From: Acidobacteriota bacterium
GTDB taxonomy: Bacteria > Acidobacteriota > Blastocatellia > Pyrinomonadales > Pyrinomonadaceae
Reading direction: 5' to 3'
Length of the DNA: 64,000 nucleotides
Assembly (NCBI GenBank): GCA_025463135.1
Contig: JAOAPY010000005.1
Location: forward strand, 186,001-250,000
Position 1 is the first letter of the stretch. The number at the start of each line of letters is the position of its first letter. The notes under the pieces are model-generated. The model worked only from the letters and a program-made list of their open reading frames with translations. It did not search any database and was not told the DNA's origin. This document shows, one piece after another, positions 26,166 through 36,057 of the stretch. The position numbers were made by a program, and so were the translations under genes.

Positions 26166-28061
26166 ATGAAAAGCGGCTGTGTTAGCGCGGAAGTGAAAAA
26201 ACAGAGATCGATTGAGCTCCCCGTTTTAAAAACTTCTCCGGCTCAGAAAAGCGATATTCGCAAATCAAAAGCGAGCAGGTGGCGGGCAGCGGTCCTCATC
26301 GTTCTTACGCTGCTGATGATTGCGCACGTCGTTCAATGGTGGCTCATGGGCAGGACGGTTTCGCCCATCGAGCCTTCGGAAACCATGTACACGCTCCAGC
26401 GTGGCGCGATCAACGCCGGATTTATCTTTTTTGCCCTGGCAATCATGGCGACGCTGATCTTTGGACGCTTTGTTTGTGGCTGGGGCTGTCACATTGTGGC
26501 CATCCAGGATTTTTGCGCCTGGATACTAAAGAAGATCGGTCTCACTCCCAAGCCGTTTCGATCGCGACTGCTGGTCTATGTACCGCTCATCGCCGCGCTT
26601 TATATGTTCGCCTGGCCGACCGTCTTGCGAGCATTTACTAAGCCGGAAAACGAACCACTCATCCCCGCCTTTACGAACCATCTGGTGACCAGCAGTTTTT
26701 GGGAAACGTTTCCTACCGTCGCAGTTGCGATCCCTTTTCTTTTCATCTGCGGCTTTATGACTGTTTATTTTTTGGGTTCGAAAGGATTTTGCACTTACGC
26801 CTGTCCTTATGGCGGCTTCTTTAGTCTTGCTGACAAGCTCGCGCCCGGAAAGATTCGGGTCACCGACGCCTGCAATCAATGCGGCCACTGCACTGCGACT
26901 TGCACCTCGAACGTTCTGGTCCACGCAGAGGTAAAACAGTACGGGATGGTTGTCGATCCCGGCTGCATGAAGTGCATGGACTGCATCAGTGTCTGTCCCA
27001 ACGATGCTTTGTACTTCGGTTTTGGAAAGCCGACTATTGCCGTTCCCAAAGCGAATGCCGGTAAGAAAAGCTACTCACTGACATGGCCTGAAGAGATCGC
27101 GGGGGCAGTCGTTTTTCTGGTCAGTTTCCTCGCAGTCTGGGATGCATACCAGCTGGTTCCAATGTTGATGGCGCTCGGTTGGGCGACGATCACGACCTTT
27201 CTCGCTCTCAGGACCTGGAGATTGCTGCGAGCACGGGAGCTGTCGTTTTATGGCTTCAATTTGAAGTCGTCGGGCAGAATGCGAAAAGCGGGCTGGGGAT
27301 TTCTAAGCTTTGCGATTGTCTGGATCGGCTTGAATGCGCACAGTGGCTGGGTGCGCTATCACGAATACCAGGGCGAGGGCGCCTTTCAGAAACTCCAAAT
27401 TCCGGACGAGCTGGCGCTGGCACAGGCAAACCCGGATTCCTGGCTGAGCCCGAGCGATCGGCAGAACGTGATCGAAGGGAAAGATCATTTTCAAACAGCT
27501 TCGCATTTTGGTCTCTTTGTGAATAGCGCGGCGCTATCAAAGCTTGCCTGGTTTGACTATCTCTCGGGTGATGCAGAGCAATCCGTCCAGTTGCTCGCAC
27601 AGGTCGCGCGGCATCAACAAGGTCAGGCGAGGGCTTTGAGCCTGTATTACCGCGGCACGATCCTGAACCGTTTGCGACGTTACGAGCAGGCGCGGACTAA
27701 TCTGGATGAGGCCCTGTCGGAGCGGCCCGATTTGATCTTGGCTCGCGAGGAAAAAGGTGAATCGCTTTGGCAGCTGGGTCGCAGAGATGAAGCCATTTCG
27801 GTTTGGAGCGACGCTGTGCAGCGAAATGCGGGCCTTGTCCTGGCCAATAATCAACTGGCCGGCGCGGCAGCGTCACTGGGCAGATCCGCAGAGGCGCTGG
27901 TTTATGAAAAGCAGGCCGATCAATTCACGCCTGACAATCCGCTTTACCATTGGATGCTCGCCCTGAGATTGGAAAACCTGGGAATGAACGAGCTTGCCGA
28001 GAAACATTTTCAACGCGCGATCCAACTCGATCCGGGATTACAGTCTCGCCGGCAACGGTGA
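26166..28061 (+). CDS. Membrane polyferredoxin (NapH/CcoG-like) fused to TPR domain
   Basis: A 631-residue protein. The N-terminal half has about five membrane helices and the paired cysteine motifs of NapH/NosR/CcoG proteins: CGWGCH at 104-109 and CTYACP at 209-214. Two [4Fe-4S] ferredoxin motifs follow, CNQCGHCTATC at 236-246 and CMKCMDCISVCP at 267-278. Two more hydrophobic helices lie at about residues 305-345. Residues 450-630 are tetratricopeptide repeats (ALSLYYRGTILNRLRRYEQA; GMNELAEKHFQRAIQLDP). The first half should carry electrons across or along the inner membrane. The TPR half probably holds a partner protein. No nap, nos or cco genes are adjacent. Confidence 0.9.
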   Translation: MKSGCVSAEVKKQRSIELPVLKTSPAQKSDIRKSKASRWRAAVLIVLTLLMIAHVVQWWLMGRTVSPIEPSETMYTLQRGAINAGFIFFALAIMATLIFGRFVCGWGCHIVAIQDFCAWILKKIGLTPKPFRSRLLVYVPLIAALYMFAWPTVLRAFTKPENEPLIPAFTNHLVTSSFWETFPTVAVAIPFLFICGFMTVYFLGSKGFCTYACPYGGFFSLADKLAPGKIRVTDACNQCGHCTATCTSNVLVHAEVKQYGMVVDPGCMKCMDCISVCPNDALYFGFGKPTIAVPKANAGKKSYSLTWPEEIAGAVVFLVSFLAVWDAYQLVPMLMALGWATITTFLALRTWRLLRARELSFYGFNLKSSGRMRKAGWGFLSFAIVWIGLNAHSGWVRYHEYQGEGAFQKLQIPDELALAQANPDSWLSPSDRQNVIEGKDHFQTASHFGLFVNSAALSKLAWFDYLSGDAEQSVQLLAQVARHQQGQARALSLYYRGTILNRLRRYEQARTNLDEALSERPDLILAREEKGESLWQLGRRDEAISVWSDAVQRNAGLVLANNQLAGAAASLGRSAEALVYEKQADQFTPDNPLYHWMLALRLENLGMNELAEKHFQRAIQLDPGLQSRRQR

Positions 28062-28110
28062 TCTCGATAGCGGCTTCGGCGGGGTCGATTTGATATCATT
28101 TCTAAAACAC

Positions 28111-28140
28111 GAATCCGCAGATTTCGCAGATTACGCCGAT
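28111..28140 (+). repeat. Left flank repeat of the GxxExxY gene
   Basis: Contains ATCCGCAGATTTCGCAGATT. It is inverted relative to the right flank at 28556-28576, whose reverse complement begins ATCCGCAGATTACACAGAT. Related sequence recurs at 32450-32473. Confidence 0.75.
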
Positions 28141-28223
28141 ATGAATCTCGCACGGAGGCTGAGTGGAATGTTAAGCAACCTCACCGATATGATCCAAAAA
28201 CCTACGCCATCATCGGGGCCGCA

Positions 28224-28568
28224 ATGGAAGTACATCGGCAACTCGGATGTGGATTTCTGGAACCCGTATACCAGGAAGCTCTCGGAATCGAGTTCAGTAA
28301 TCAAGGTATTCCATTTCGGCGCGAGGTCAAGCTGACCCTGGATTACAAAGGCCACCGCATGGAGGCCAAGTACTGTGTAGACTTTATCTGTTTCGAATCG
28401 GTGGTTGTAGAGCTGAAGGCGTTGGTTCGTCTTAGCGGAACTGAAGAAGCTCAGGTCATTAATTATCTTAAGGCGACGGGCTATGAGGTTGGCCTGCTGG
28501 TGAATTTTGGTACTCGAAGCCTCGAACACCGCCGCTTTGTTCTTACAAAATCAGTGAAATCTGTGTAA
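28224..28568 (+). CDS. GxxExxY protein, start codon unclear
   Basis: The motif GCGFLEPVY matches the GxxExxY family. The later DFICFESVVVELKA and NYLKATGYEVGLLVNFG strands are also typical, the D...E-x-K spacing suggesting a PD-(D/E)xK nuclease-like fold, with no demonstrated activity in the family. The reading frame continues upstream of ATG 28224 with YDPKTYAIIGAA, which family members also carry, but no ATG, GTG or TTG occurs in frame before the stop at 28068. The native N-terminus may therefore be lost, frameshifted or started at a rare codon. The stop codon lies inside the right flanking repeat. Confidence 0.75.
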   Translation: MEVHRQLGCGFLEPVYQEALGIEFSNQGIPFRREVKLTLDYKGHRMEAKYCVDFICFESVVVELKALVRLSGTEEAQVINYLKATGYEVGLLVNFGTRSLEHRRFVLTKSVKSV

Positions 28569-28576
28569 TCTGCGGA
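28556..28576 (-). repeat. Right flank repeat of the GxxExxY gene
   Basis: GAAATCTGTGTAATCTGCGG is the inverted partner of 28111-28140. It supplies the TAA that ends the GxxExxY frame. Confidence 0.75.
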
Positions 28577-28618
28577 TATAACTTTTTTAGGCGCGGCATA
28601 GGCGCCCACAAAGACAAA

Positions 28619-28649
28619 GCCCCCGGCGAAATCTTCGCCGGAGGCTTTT
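28619..28649. terminator. Bidirectional rho-independent terminator
   Basis: The stem GCCCCCGGCGAA / TTCGCCGGAGGC (one mismatch, ATC loop) is followed by TTTT on the plus strand and by TTTGTCTTTG on the minus strand. It can end both the GxxExxY transcript and the convergent RRM gene. Confidence 0.8.
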
Positions 28650-28678
28650 GTCAGACGCGGTTGGTTGCGCCCTGTGGG

Positions 28679-28975
28679 TTAGTAACGCGAGCCGCCGTTG
28701 CGACCGCCGCCGCCACCACCACGATCTTCGCGGGGCTTGGCTTCGTTGACGTTCAGCGCTCTGCCGCCGACTTCCTTACCGTTGAACTGCTGTATAGCAG
28801 CTGCGCCTTCTTCCTTCGTTGACATCTCAACGAATCCGAAGCCGCGTGAACGGCCGGTTTCGCGATCTTCAATCACGGCTACGCTTTCGACCGTACCGGC
28901 CTTGGCGAACATTGTTTGCAGATCATCTTTGGAAGTCTCAAAAGAGAGATTACCGACATATAGTTTCGTACTCAT
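28679..28975 (-). CDS. RRM-type RNA-binding protein
   Basis: A 98-residue protein with a single RNA recognition motif. RNP2 is KLYVGNL near residue 4 and RNP1 is SRGFGFVEM near residue 43. The C-terminus is a glycine/arginine tail (DRGGGGGGRNGGSRY), as in cyanobacterial and other bacterial cold-inducible Rbp proteins. It should bind single-stranded RNA in the cytoplasm and may act as an RNA chaperone. AAAAGG lies about 10 bases before the ATG. A terminator follows, so the gene is likely monocistronic. Confidence 0.95.
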   Translation of the reverse strand: MSTKLYVGNLSFETSKDDLQTMFAKAGTVESVAVIEDRETGRSRGFGFVEMSTKEEGAAAIQQFNGKEVGGRALNVNEAKPREDRGGGGGGRNGGSRY

Positions 28976-29072
28976 AGTTTCTTACCTTTTCCCGTGTGGG
29001 ACATAACAGAAGCCGCATGCGGAACATGGGAGCTTCCCAATTTACCAAAGGAAGTGTGGGGATGGTTTGGGA

Positions 29073-30746
<1,674 letters not shown>

Positions 30747-30788
30747 CTATCGTTAACCTAACGAGAACCATTTGCCTGAGGAAGATTC

Positions 30789-30870
30789 GCCACGGATTAA
30801 CACCGAAGGACACGGATACATACCGACTAAATAATGTTTGAAACTGTGTGTTCCGTGTTCATCTGTGGCT
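30789..30870. repeat. Inverted repeat inside the groES-groEL operon
   Basis: The arm GCCACGGATTAACACCGAAG at 30789 is inverted relative to the arm ending TGTTCATCTGTGGCT at 30870. A transcript from groES to groEL would fold here, which could protect or process the groES mRNA. Confidence 0.75.
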
Positions 30871-30874
30871 GAAA

Positions 30875-31207
30875 TTATCTGAGGCCTTTCTTGCCGCCCG
30901 TCGCCGCACCGGCGCGGCTGATGATTCCCAGAATTTCATCCTCGCGCATGATCAACAGCTCTTCACCGTCGATCTTGATTTCCGAACTGCTGTACTTGCC
31001 AAACAGGACCCGGTCGCCCTTCTTGACATCCAACGGTTGGCGCGTGCCGTCTTCCTTGTATTTTCCTGCTCCAGCTGCGATTACTTCGCCTTCCTGGGGT
31101 TTTTCTTTCGCGCTATCGGGGATAATGATGCCGCCGCGAATCTGCTCGCCTTCGTCGATGCGCTTCACAATCACGCGATCATGCAGGGGTGTGATACTGG
31201 TTGTCAT
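30875..31207 (-). CDS. groS: Co-chaperonin GroES
   Basis: A 110-residue lid of the GroEL chamber. [21 protein letters not shown] at the N-terminus, then [18 protein letters not shown] with the mobile loop, and the roof region [20 protein letters not shown] are all standard. The C-terminus is about 14 residues longer than usual ([14 protein letters not shown]) and basic. It is the first gene of the groES-groEL unit. No CIRCE operator (TTAGCACTC-N9-GAGTGCTAA) was found upstream, so HrcA control through that site is unlikely. Confidence 0.97.
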   Translation of the reverse strand: MTTSITPLHDRVIVKRIDEGEQIRGGIIIPDSAKEKPQEGEVIAAGAGKYKEDGTRQPLDVKKGDRVLFGKYSSSEIKIDGEELLIMREDEILGIISRAGAATGGKKGLR

Positions 31208-31547
31208 AACTGGTTACCTTCCTTATCGCCTTCTTCCAAGATCCTCCGGCGCTTTATGGAGTGTTGTGACTCGAGCAACGCTTTGGCCTGGACTTCGCTG
31301 GGCTGCCTTCGCATTGCGAAAAGCAACGCGTGACTGCTTCAACGGCTGGGCCTGAAAAACGTAGATACGCCTGGACTTTCTTAGTTATTGAGCTGTGGGT
31401 TTCAGGTGATCTGGAAGATCCCAGAGGAGCTGAGAGCGGAGTAAGCTGAACTCGGTTCGATGACGACCTTACGCTAATGTGAGGCAGATGTCCAACGGGG
31501 ATGAGGCGGTCATTGGACTTTGGTCTTTGGAAAACAAACCTTTAACG
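31208..31547. other. groES upstream region, no gene seen
   Basis: A 340-base gap between groES and the 3' end of the redoxin gene, both on the minus strand. It should contain the groES promoter. I found no CIRCE and no convincing -35/-10 pair. A weak hairpin, CGTTGC-TTTTC-GCAATG on the minus strand, lies near 31310-31326. Confidence 0.3.
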
Positions 31548-32342
31548 TCAATGCAGCGCCTGCGCGGCTTGCAGGATTTGTTCCGGCCGGGCACGGACCC
31601 AGTAGTTTTCAGTAAGGTTCAACCAGCGAACCGTCCCGGAAGAATCCAACAGAAATTCGGCAGGCCGCGCGACGTCACGGCCGTCGATCCCGGCGCCGGC
31701 GTGGACCAGATCAAAGCGGCGAATCGCTTCCGTGTTTGGATCGGAAAGAAACGTGAAGGTATAGCCCGCCTGCGTCCGTAGAGTCTGTGATTCCGCGGGA
31801 CTGTCGACGCTAATCGCAACCGGACGAATCCCCACCTGTTGAAACTTCGCCAGGTTCTGCTCAATGCTCCGTAACTCGGAGTTGCATGAAGGTCACCAGT
31901 AACCTCTGTAGAAAACCAGCAACACGCCCCTGGGTTTTGTGCCGCCAACGGGCGTAGACAGTAATTCCGCGAGCGAGGTTTGCTTGCCGGTCGAATCCGA
32001 AAGAGTGAACTCCGGAGACTTTTGTCCTACTTGTGGGGCGCCATGCGAGGCGGGTAACCAGCGCGCCATGATGAAGGCGGAAAAAATGAAGAGCGCTATT
32101 ATCGCAAAGCTGAGGGTGGCGAGTATTGAAGCCGCGATTTTGGACCGACGTGGACGGCCCGCGGCAAAACCACGCTTGATACCCAGCACCAACAGAACCG
32201 CTGCGATTCCAAAGAGCAGCAGGTTCACCCAGGGAAAATCCCGCGTGACCGGAAAGTTAACAAAGAAGAGCGGGTAGCTGAGGAGCGCAATCACGCTGAC
32301 GAACAAACTTGCCCACGTAAGCCAGTTGAATCGAGTCTTCAT
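31548..32342 (-). CDS. Membrane-anchored redoxin, candidate selenoprotein (in-frame UGA at active site)
   Basis: One frame of 264 residues, interrupted only by TGA at 31895-31893 (residue 150). The sequence before it ends VLLVFYRGYW and the sequence after begins PSCNSELRSIEQN, so the motif is W-U-P-S-C where AhpC/TSA redoxins have W-C-P-x-C. The remaining redoxin fold follows in frame: VAISVDSPAES, TFLSDPNTEAIRRF and the strand AEFLLDSSGTVRWLNL. Three membrane helices lie at about residues 8-29, 38-55 and 68-92, so the catalytic domain is anchored. AGAGGGAT lies just before the ATG and a TGCTATAGA extended -10-like site about 40 bases upstream. Read as two genes, neither half would be functional. 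The alternative is a nonsense mutation. Confidence 0.8.
31862..31884 (-). promoter_or_regulatory. Candidate bacterial SECIS hairpin
   Basis: On the mRNA, 12 nt after the UGA, CUCCG pairs with CGGAG around the loop AGUUA (five perfect pairs). CAA and UUG extend the stem across a two-base bulge. The loop starts 16 nt after the UGA and has G among its first two bases, which fits the known rules for bacterial SECIS elements. Confidence 0.65.
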
Positions 32343-32449
32343 ACCTATCCCTCTCTTCGCACGTTCTGCTGTTAATGAATTCTATAGCACATCTGATTAT
32401 GCGAATCGAGCAGGTAAAGCACGAGCTTTGTTACCAATCAAAAAGTTAT

Positions 32450-32473
32450 CCACCGATTACGCCGATTTCGCAG
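32450..32473. repeat. Orphan arm of the GxxExxY-flank repeat
   Basis: CCACCGATTACGCCGATTTCGCAG resembles the repeat at 28111-28140. No inverted partner or gene lies next to it. A short perfect palindrome GCTCCT-G-AGGAGC follows at about 32506-32519. Confidence 0.5.
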
Positions 32474-32597
32474 CGCGGGTTAGGCTGCAACCAAACGACG
32501 CCCTGGCTCCTGAGGAGCTACCGGATGACACTGACGTTCGACTCATGTAAATTTGCCAGGTCAAAATAATTCTGGAAAATATCAACGCCGCCCTTTC

Positions 32598-34010
32598 ATG
32601 ATCCTGCAACAAAACATCGCCCAATCTTTTCACTCGCCGGTCGTGCGTGTATTGCTCGGCGCGATCGCGCTGGGCTTGCTCTATGTGCTCTGGAGAGAAG
32701 TGCGGAAGATTCCCGCCAGGCTGTTCACGTTGATGGCTACGGCCTTTGTGGACATGCTCGGGCTGTTGATGATCATTCCGCTGTTGCCCTTTTATGTAAA
32801 GACACTCGGCGGTGCGGGCATCGACGTGTTGGGGATGCACTTTGGCATAGGGCTCATCATCGGCTTCATCGTCGCTGCGTTCACGCTGGCCCAATTGCTG
32901 AGCGCGCCGATGTGGGGCCGGTTTTCCGATCGAGTGGGACGGCGGCCCACTCTACTCATCGCGCTGGGCGCTTCCGCGATAGCTTATTTGATCTTCGGCT
33001 TTGCGCACTCGCTGCTCGTTCTGTTCCTGTCGCGCGTCGTGCAGGGAGCAGGCGGCGGCACCGTCGGCGTGATTCAGGCTTACGTGGCCGACTCGACTGA
33101 TCCCAAGGACCGCGCGCGAGCGCTGGGATGGCTTTCGGCGACAACAAATCTGGGCGTAGCGCTGGGACCGGTGCTGGGATCGTTTGCGATCACGCTGGGC
33201 AAGCGCGATCTGGCGCCGGGACCGGCGACGTTACAGATGGGGCACGCGGCGCCGGGAATCATGGCGGCGGCGCTCTGTCTGCTGAACATGATCTTCGTGT
33301 GGCGCTATTTAAAAGAGTCGCGTGATTTCAATGAGCAGCCGCAGGCGGGTGAAGTGCGTCGTACTTCGTCGCAGGCGATCTGGCGTGTCATCTCGCATTC
33401 GCGCGAACCGTCGTCGCGCCTCATCTGGATCTATGCGATCGCCATCGGCGCTTTTCAGGGAAGCTTTTCGGTGCTTGCGCTATTTCTGAACGCGCGTTTT
33501 CAGGTCACCGAACAGACGATTGGATACTTCTTCATGTACGTCGGCGCGATTTCGGTTTTTGCTCGGGTGCTGCTGCTGGGGCGTGCGGTCGATTGGCTGG
33601 GCGAGGCGAATCTTTCGCGCCTGGGCATCGTGCTGCTGGCGGCCGGCGTTTTGGGAATGCCGTTGTCAAGAAATCTTGGAATGCTGGCATTGGCGGTGGC
33701 GCTGATTCCTTTGGGCACCGCCTTTACATTTCCCTGCGTGACGGCCCTGCTGTCGCGGGTCATTGCTCCCAGGGAACGCGGTCTCTATATGGGAATGCAA
33801 CAGACGTATGGCGGGATTTCCCGCATCATCGCGCCACTCTTCTTCGGTTGGGCGTTCGATCACATCGGAGTGTCGGCGCCGTACTTCTTCTCGTCCGCAT
33901 TTCTGCTGGCCACGATTTCGCTCGGGTTCGGATTGGACAAGTATGCGCGGCCGGGACGTTCGGCAATGCCGGAAGGGCTAAAGGAAAAGCAAGGTGCACC
34001 AGACAGCTAA
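32598..34010 (+). CDS. Major facilitator superfamily transporter (TetA/DHA1-like)
   Basis: A 12-helix MFS carrier of about 470 residues. After the first helix, MATAFVDMLGLLMIIPLLPFY carries the DHA1-type motif, and SAPMWGRFSDRVGRRPTLL is motif A (G-x3-D-x2-GRR). GVALGPVLGSF in helix 5 is motif C, diagnostic for drug/H+ antiporters, so export by proton exchange is expected. The substrate is unknown. An extra N-terminal hydrophobic segment (residues 13-30) precedes the canonical helix 1. The open frame could start at TTG 32553, but I chose ATG 32598; neither start has a good ribosome-binding site. Confidence 0.88.
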   Translation: MILQQNIAQSFHSPVVRVLLGAIALGLLYVLWREVRKIPARLFTLMATAFVDMLGLLMIIPLLPFYVKTLGGAGIDVLGMHFGIGLIIGFIVAAFTLAQLLSAPMWGRFSDRVGRRPTLLIALGASAIAYLIFGFAHSLLVLFLSRVVQGAGGGTVGVIQAYVADSTDPKDRARALGWLSATTNLGVALGPVLGSFAITLGKRDLAPGPATLQMGHAAPGIMAAALCLLNMIFVWRYLKESRDFNEQPQAGEVRRTSSQAIWRVISHSREPSSRLIWIYAIAIGAFQGSFSVLALFLNARFQVTEQTIGYFFMYVGAISVFARVLLLGRAVDWLGEANLSRLGIVLLAAGVLGMPLSRNLGMLALAVALIPLGTAFTFPCVTALLSRVIAPRERGLYMGMQQTYGGISRIIAPLFFGWAFDHIGVSAPYFFSSAFLLATISLGFGLDKYARPGRSAMPEGLKEKQGAPDS

Positions 34011-34032
34011 CTGAAGCCCCAGACGACAAGAT

Positions 34033-34114
34033 TTCTTTGCGTGCTTTGCGTCTTGGCGGGAGGCTCTTCAATCGCGACAAAGAATTTCCGCCAAGAAGCA
34101 AAGCACGCAAAGCA
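34033..34114. repeat. Inverted repeat, TTTGCGTGCTTTGCGTCTTGGCGG family
   Basis: The arms at 34033-34059 and 34088-34114 are near-perfect inverted copies of 27 bases around a 28-base spacer. The rest of the gap to the DUF445 gene (34115-34357) shows no further gene or repeat that I can support. Confidence 0.85.
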
Positions 34115-34459
34115 AGTTCGATTTAAAACTTGACTCAATTGCGTCGAGTCTTGCGCTACAAGGATTCTAGTCAAACGCTTCATCGTCTCCTTCGAAGACC
34201 AACGTCACAGTTTGCGAATTCGTTTTTACTAGCCGGTAGTGATATTTGCGCGCCACCCGGGGGAGCAGCTTCTTAAGTTAAAGGTTGCCGTGTGGATTTG
34301 ACCGTGCCCTCGGCACTGTTTAGCATCGAAGAACTTCAGTGGGCCGACATCGTATGAAGAGCAGAGGGACAAGTCATCGATCCGTTTACAATTAAAAAAA
34401 TAGGATACGCGGTCGGAATTATCATACTTGCCACCCTGCACGGCTACGGAGCGGCCTGG

Positions 34460-35974
34460 ATGGCGATCTGGATGCTGTTTCATCCCTACAAGCCCATCAA
34501 GCTATTCGGCATGACGATCTGGCCCCAGGGGATGATACCTCGACATCGTGACAAGCTCGCCCAATCGATCGGCAAGGCAGTGGGCACCGAGTTGGTTTCG
34601 CAACAGACCATCTTTGACGCTCTATTTGAAACTGATTTCTTTCGGCGCCGCGTCGAAGGCTTTGTCACTGCCTACACGGAAGATCTACTGGCCACCGTTC
34701 ATCCGTCATTCATCGACGCGCTGCCGGCTGCGGCGCGCGCGCCGGTGCTCGATACTATTTTTTCATTGCAATACAAGCTTGCCGAATACATCGCGGCCAT
34801 GCTCAAGAGCGAAGAGACGGCGGCGGCCATTGAACGTTTCGTCGATCGCCGGTTGAATGAATTGTTGGCCCATCGGCTGGCGGACACGGTGGGTGAGGAG
34901 GCGTTCGCGCAGGTGGTCCAGTTCGTTGAAGAACGTTTTCAACGACTGGTAAGCGAAGCGGGTTTTGAAAATACCGTACGCGATTTTGTCAGCGGACGTT
35001 TGGACGATCTGGCGCGCAGCGGGGCCACGCTGGCAGAAACAGTAACGCCGGAAACCGTAAAGTTTTTGAAAGAACGTCTGGGCCAGCAGGTGCCGCCCAT
35101 CGTGCATCAGTTGGCGGACATTGCCACCAGCCAGAACACGCGGAAGCAAATTGGCGCCCTTATCAAGCTCGAAGTTGACGAATACTACGAACAGCTATCG
35201 CTGATCAAAAAGATCTTTATCTCGCGCGAGCGCATTCACCGTGAAGTGGACGAGCTGGTAAACAATACGCTGCCCAAACGTATTGAAGAATATTTACGAG
35301 GGCCGGCCTTTGAGCAGGAAGCCGAAGCTTTCCTCAATTCCACGATCGACAAAGTCCTGGCGCGGCCCCTGAATGAGATCATCGGACAGATCGAGCCCGA
35401 GAAGTTTGAACTGATCAAGACGCAAGTGGCCGATCGCCTACTCGAGCTCGCCCAAAGTCGCGAACTTTCTAATTCAGTTGCCAAGTATGTCTCCGAGGCG
35501 ATCGAGCGACTGCGCCCGCAAACACTCGGCGGCTTGCTGGAACATCTCAATCCCGATTCGGTCGAACGCGTCAAAGCTTTTCTGCTCAAGGGACTGCTGT
35601 CCTTGATTACTCGTGACGACACAGCCCGCACGATTAACGGGATCCTTAGTTCACAGGTCGAGCGACTGATGATCGCGCCCATTGGCCGCCTGGGCGATCA
35701 TCTTTCAGAGCGGACCGTCAAACGTGCCACCGACACGCTGGTTGAAAAAATTACCCTCTCGGCCCGTGAGCGATTGCCGGCTACGATTGCCGAATTCGAC
35801 GTAGGCGGCCTGGTGCGTAACAAGGTCTCTGCCTATCCGCTCGATAAACTTGAAGCGCTGATACTTTCAGTGGCCGGTCACCATCTAAAGACTATCGAAC
35901 TCTTTGGAGCCGCGATCGGCTTTTTGCTTGGCGTGGGCCAGGCGATCTGGACCTGGATCATCATGCGTCCTTAA
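34460..35974 (+). CDS. DUF445 family membrane-anchored protein, true start probably upstream
   Basis: A roughly 500-residue protein of the DUF445 family: an N-terminal membrane helix, a long soluble helical region made of about 60-residue repeats (AAIERFVDRRLNELLAHRL; ELSNSVAKYVSEAIERL) and a C-terminal helix (LFGAAIGFLLGVGQAIWTWII). The family landmark after helix 1 is AIWMLFHPYKPIKLFG. The hydrophobic helix IGYAVGIIILATLHGYGAAW lies in frame upstream of ATG 34460, so translation must begin earlier, but no ATG, GTG or TTG exists back to the stop at 34355. ATC 34376, preceded by AGAGGGA, could be a rare start, or the 5' end is altered. Function is unknown. Confidence 0.85.
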   Translation: MAIWMLFHPYKPIKLFGMTIWPQGMIPRHRDKLAQSIGKAVGTELVSQQTIFDALFETDFFRRRVEGFVTAYTEDLLATVHPSFIDALPAAARAPVLDTIFSLQYKLAEYIAAMLKSEETAAAIERFVDRRLNELLAHRLADTVGEEAFAQVVQFVEERFQRLVSEAGFENTVRDFVSGRLDDLARSGATLAETVTPETVKFLKERLGQQVPPIVHQLADIATSQNTRKQIGALIKLEVDEYYEQLSLIKKIFISRERIHREVDELVNNTLPKRIEEYLRGPAFEQEAEAFLNSTIDKVLARPLNEIIGQIEPEKFELIKTQVADRLLELAQSRELSNSVAKYVSEAIERLRPQTLGGLLEHLNPDSVERVKAFLLKGLLSLITRDDTARTINGILSSQVERLMIAPIGRLGDHLSERTVKRATDTLVEKITLSARERLPATIAEFDVGGLVRNKVSAYPLDKLEALILSVAGHHLKTIELFGAAIGFLLGVGQAIWTWIIMRP

Positions 35975-36057
35975 TTGCTTTTAATTCGTTTAGAAAACGG
36001 ACTCATTCGTCCCAGTTCGGGCAGACACTCATTGCAGAAGAGAGCTCGAACTGTTTA

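Noticed and set aside
31208-31547. CIRCE operator upstream of groES
   Set aside because: Searched both strands by eye for TTAGCACTC-N9-GAGTGCTAA and found only a partial GAGTG-like string; not convincing.
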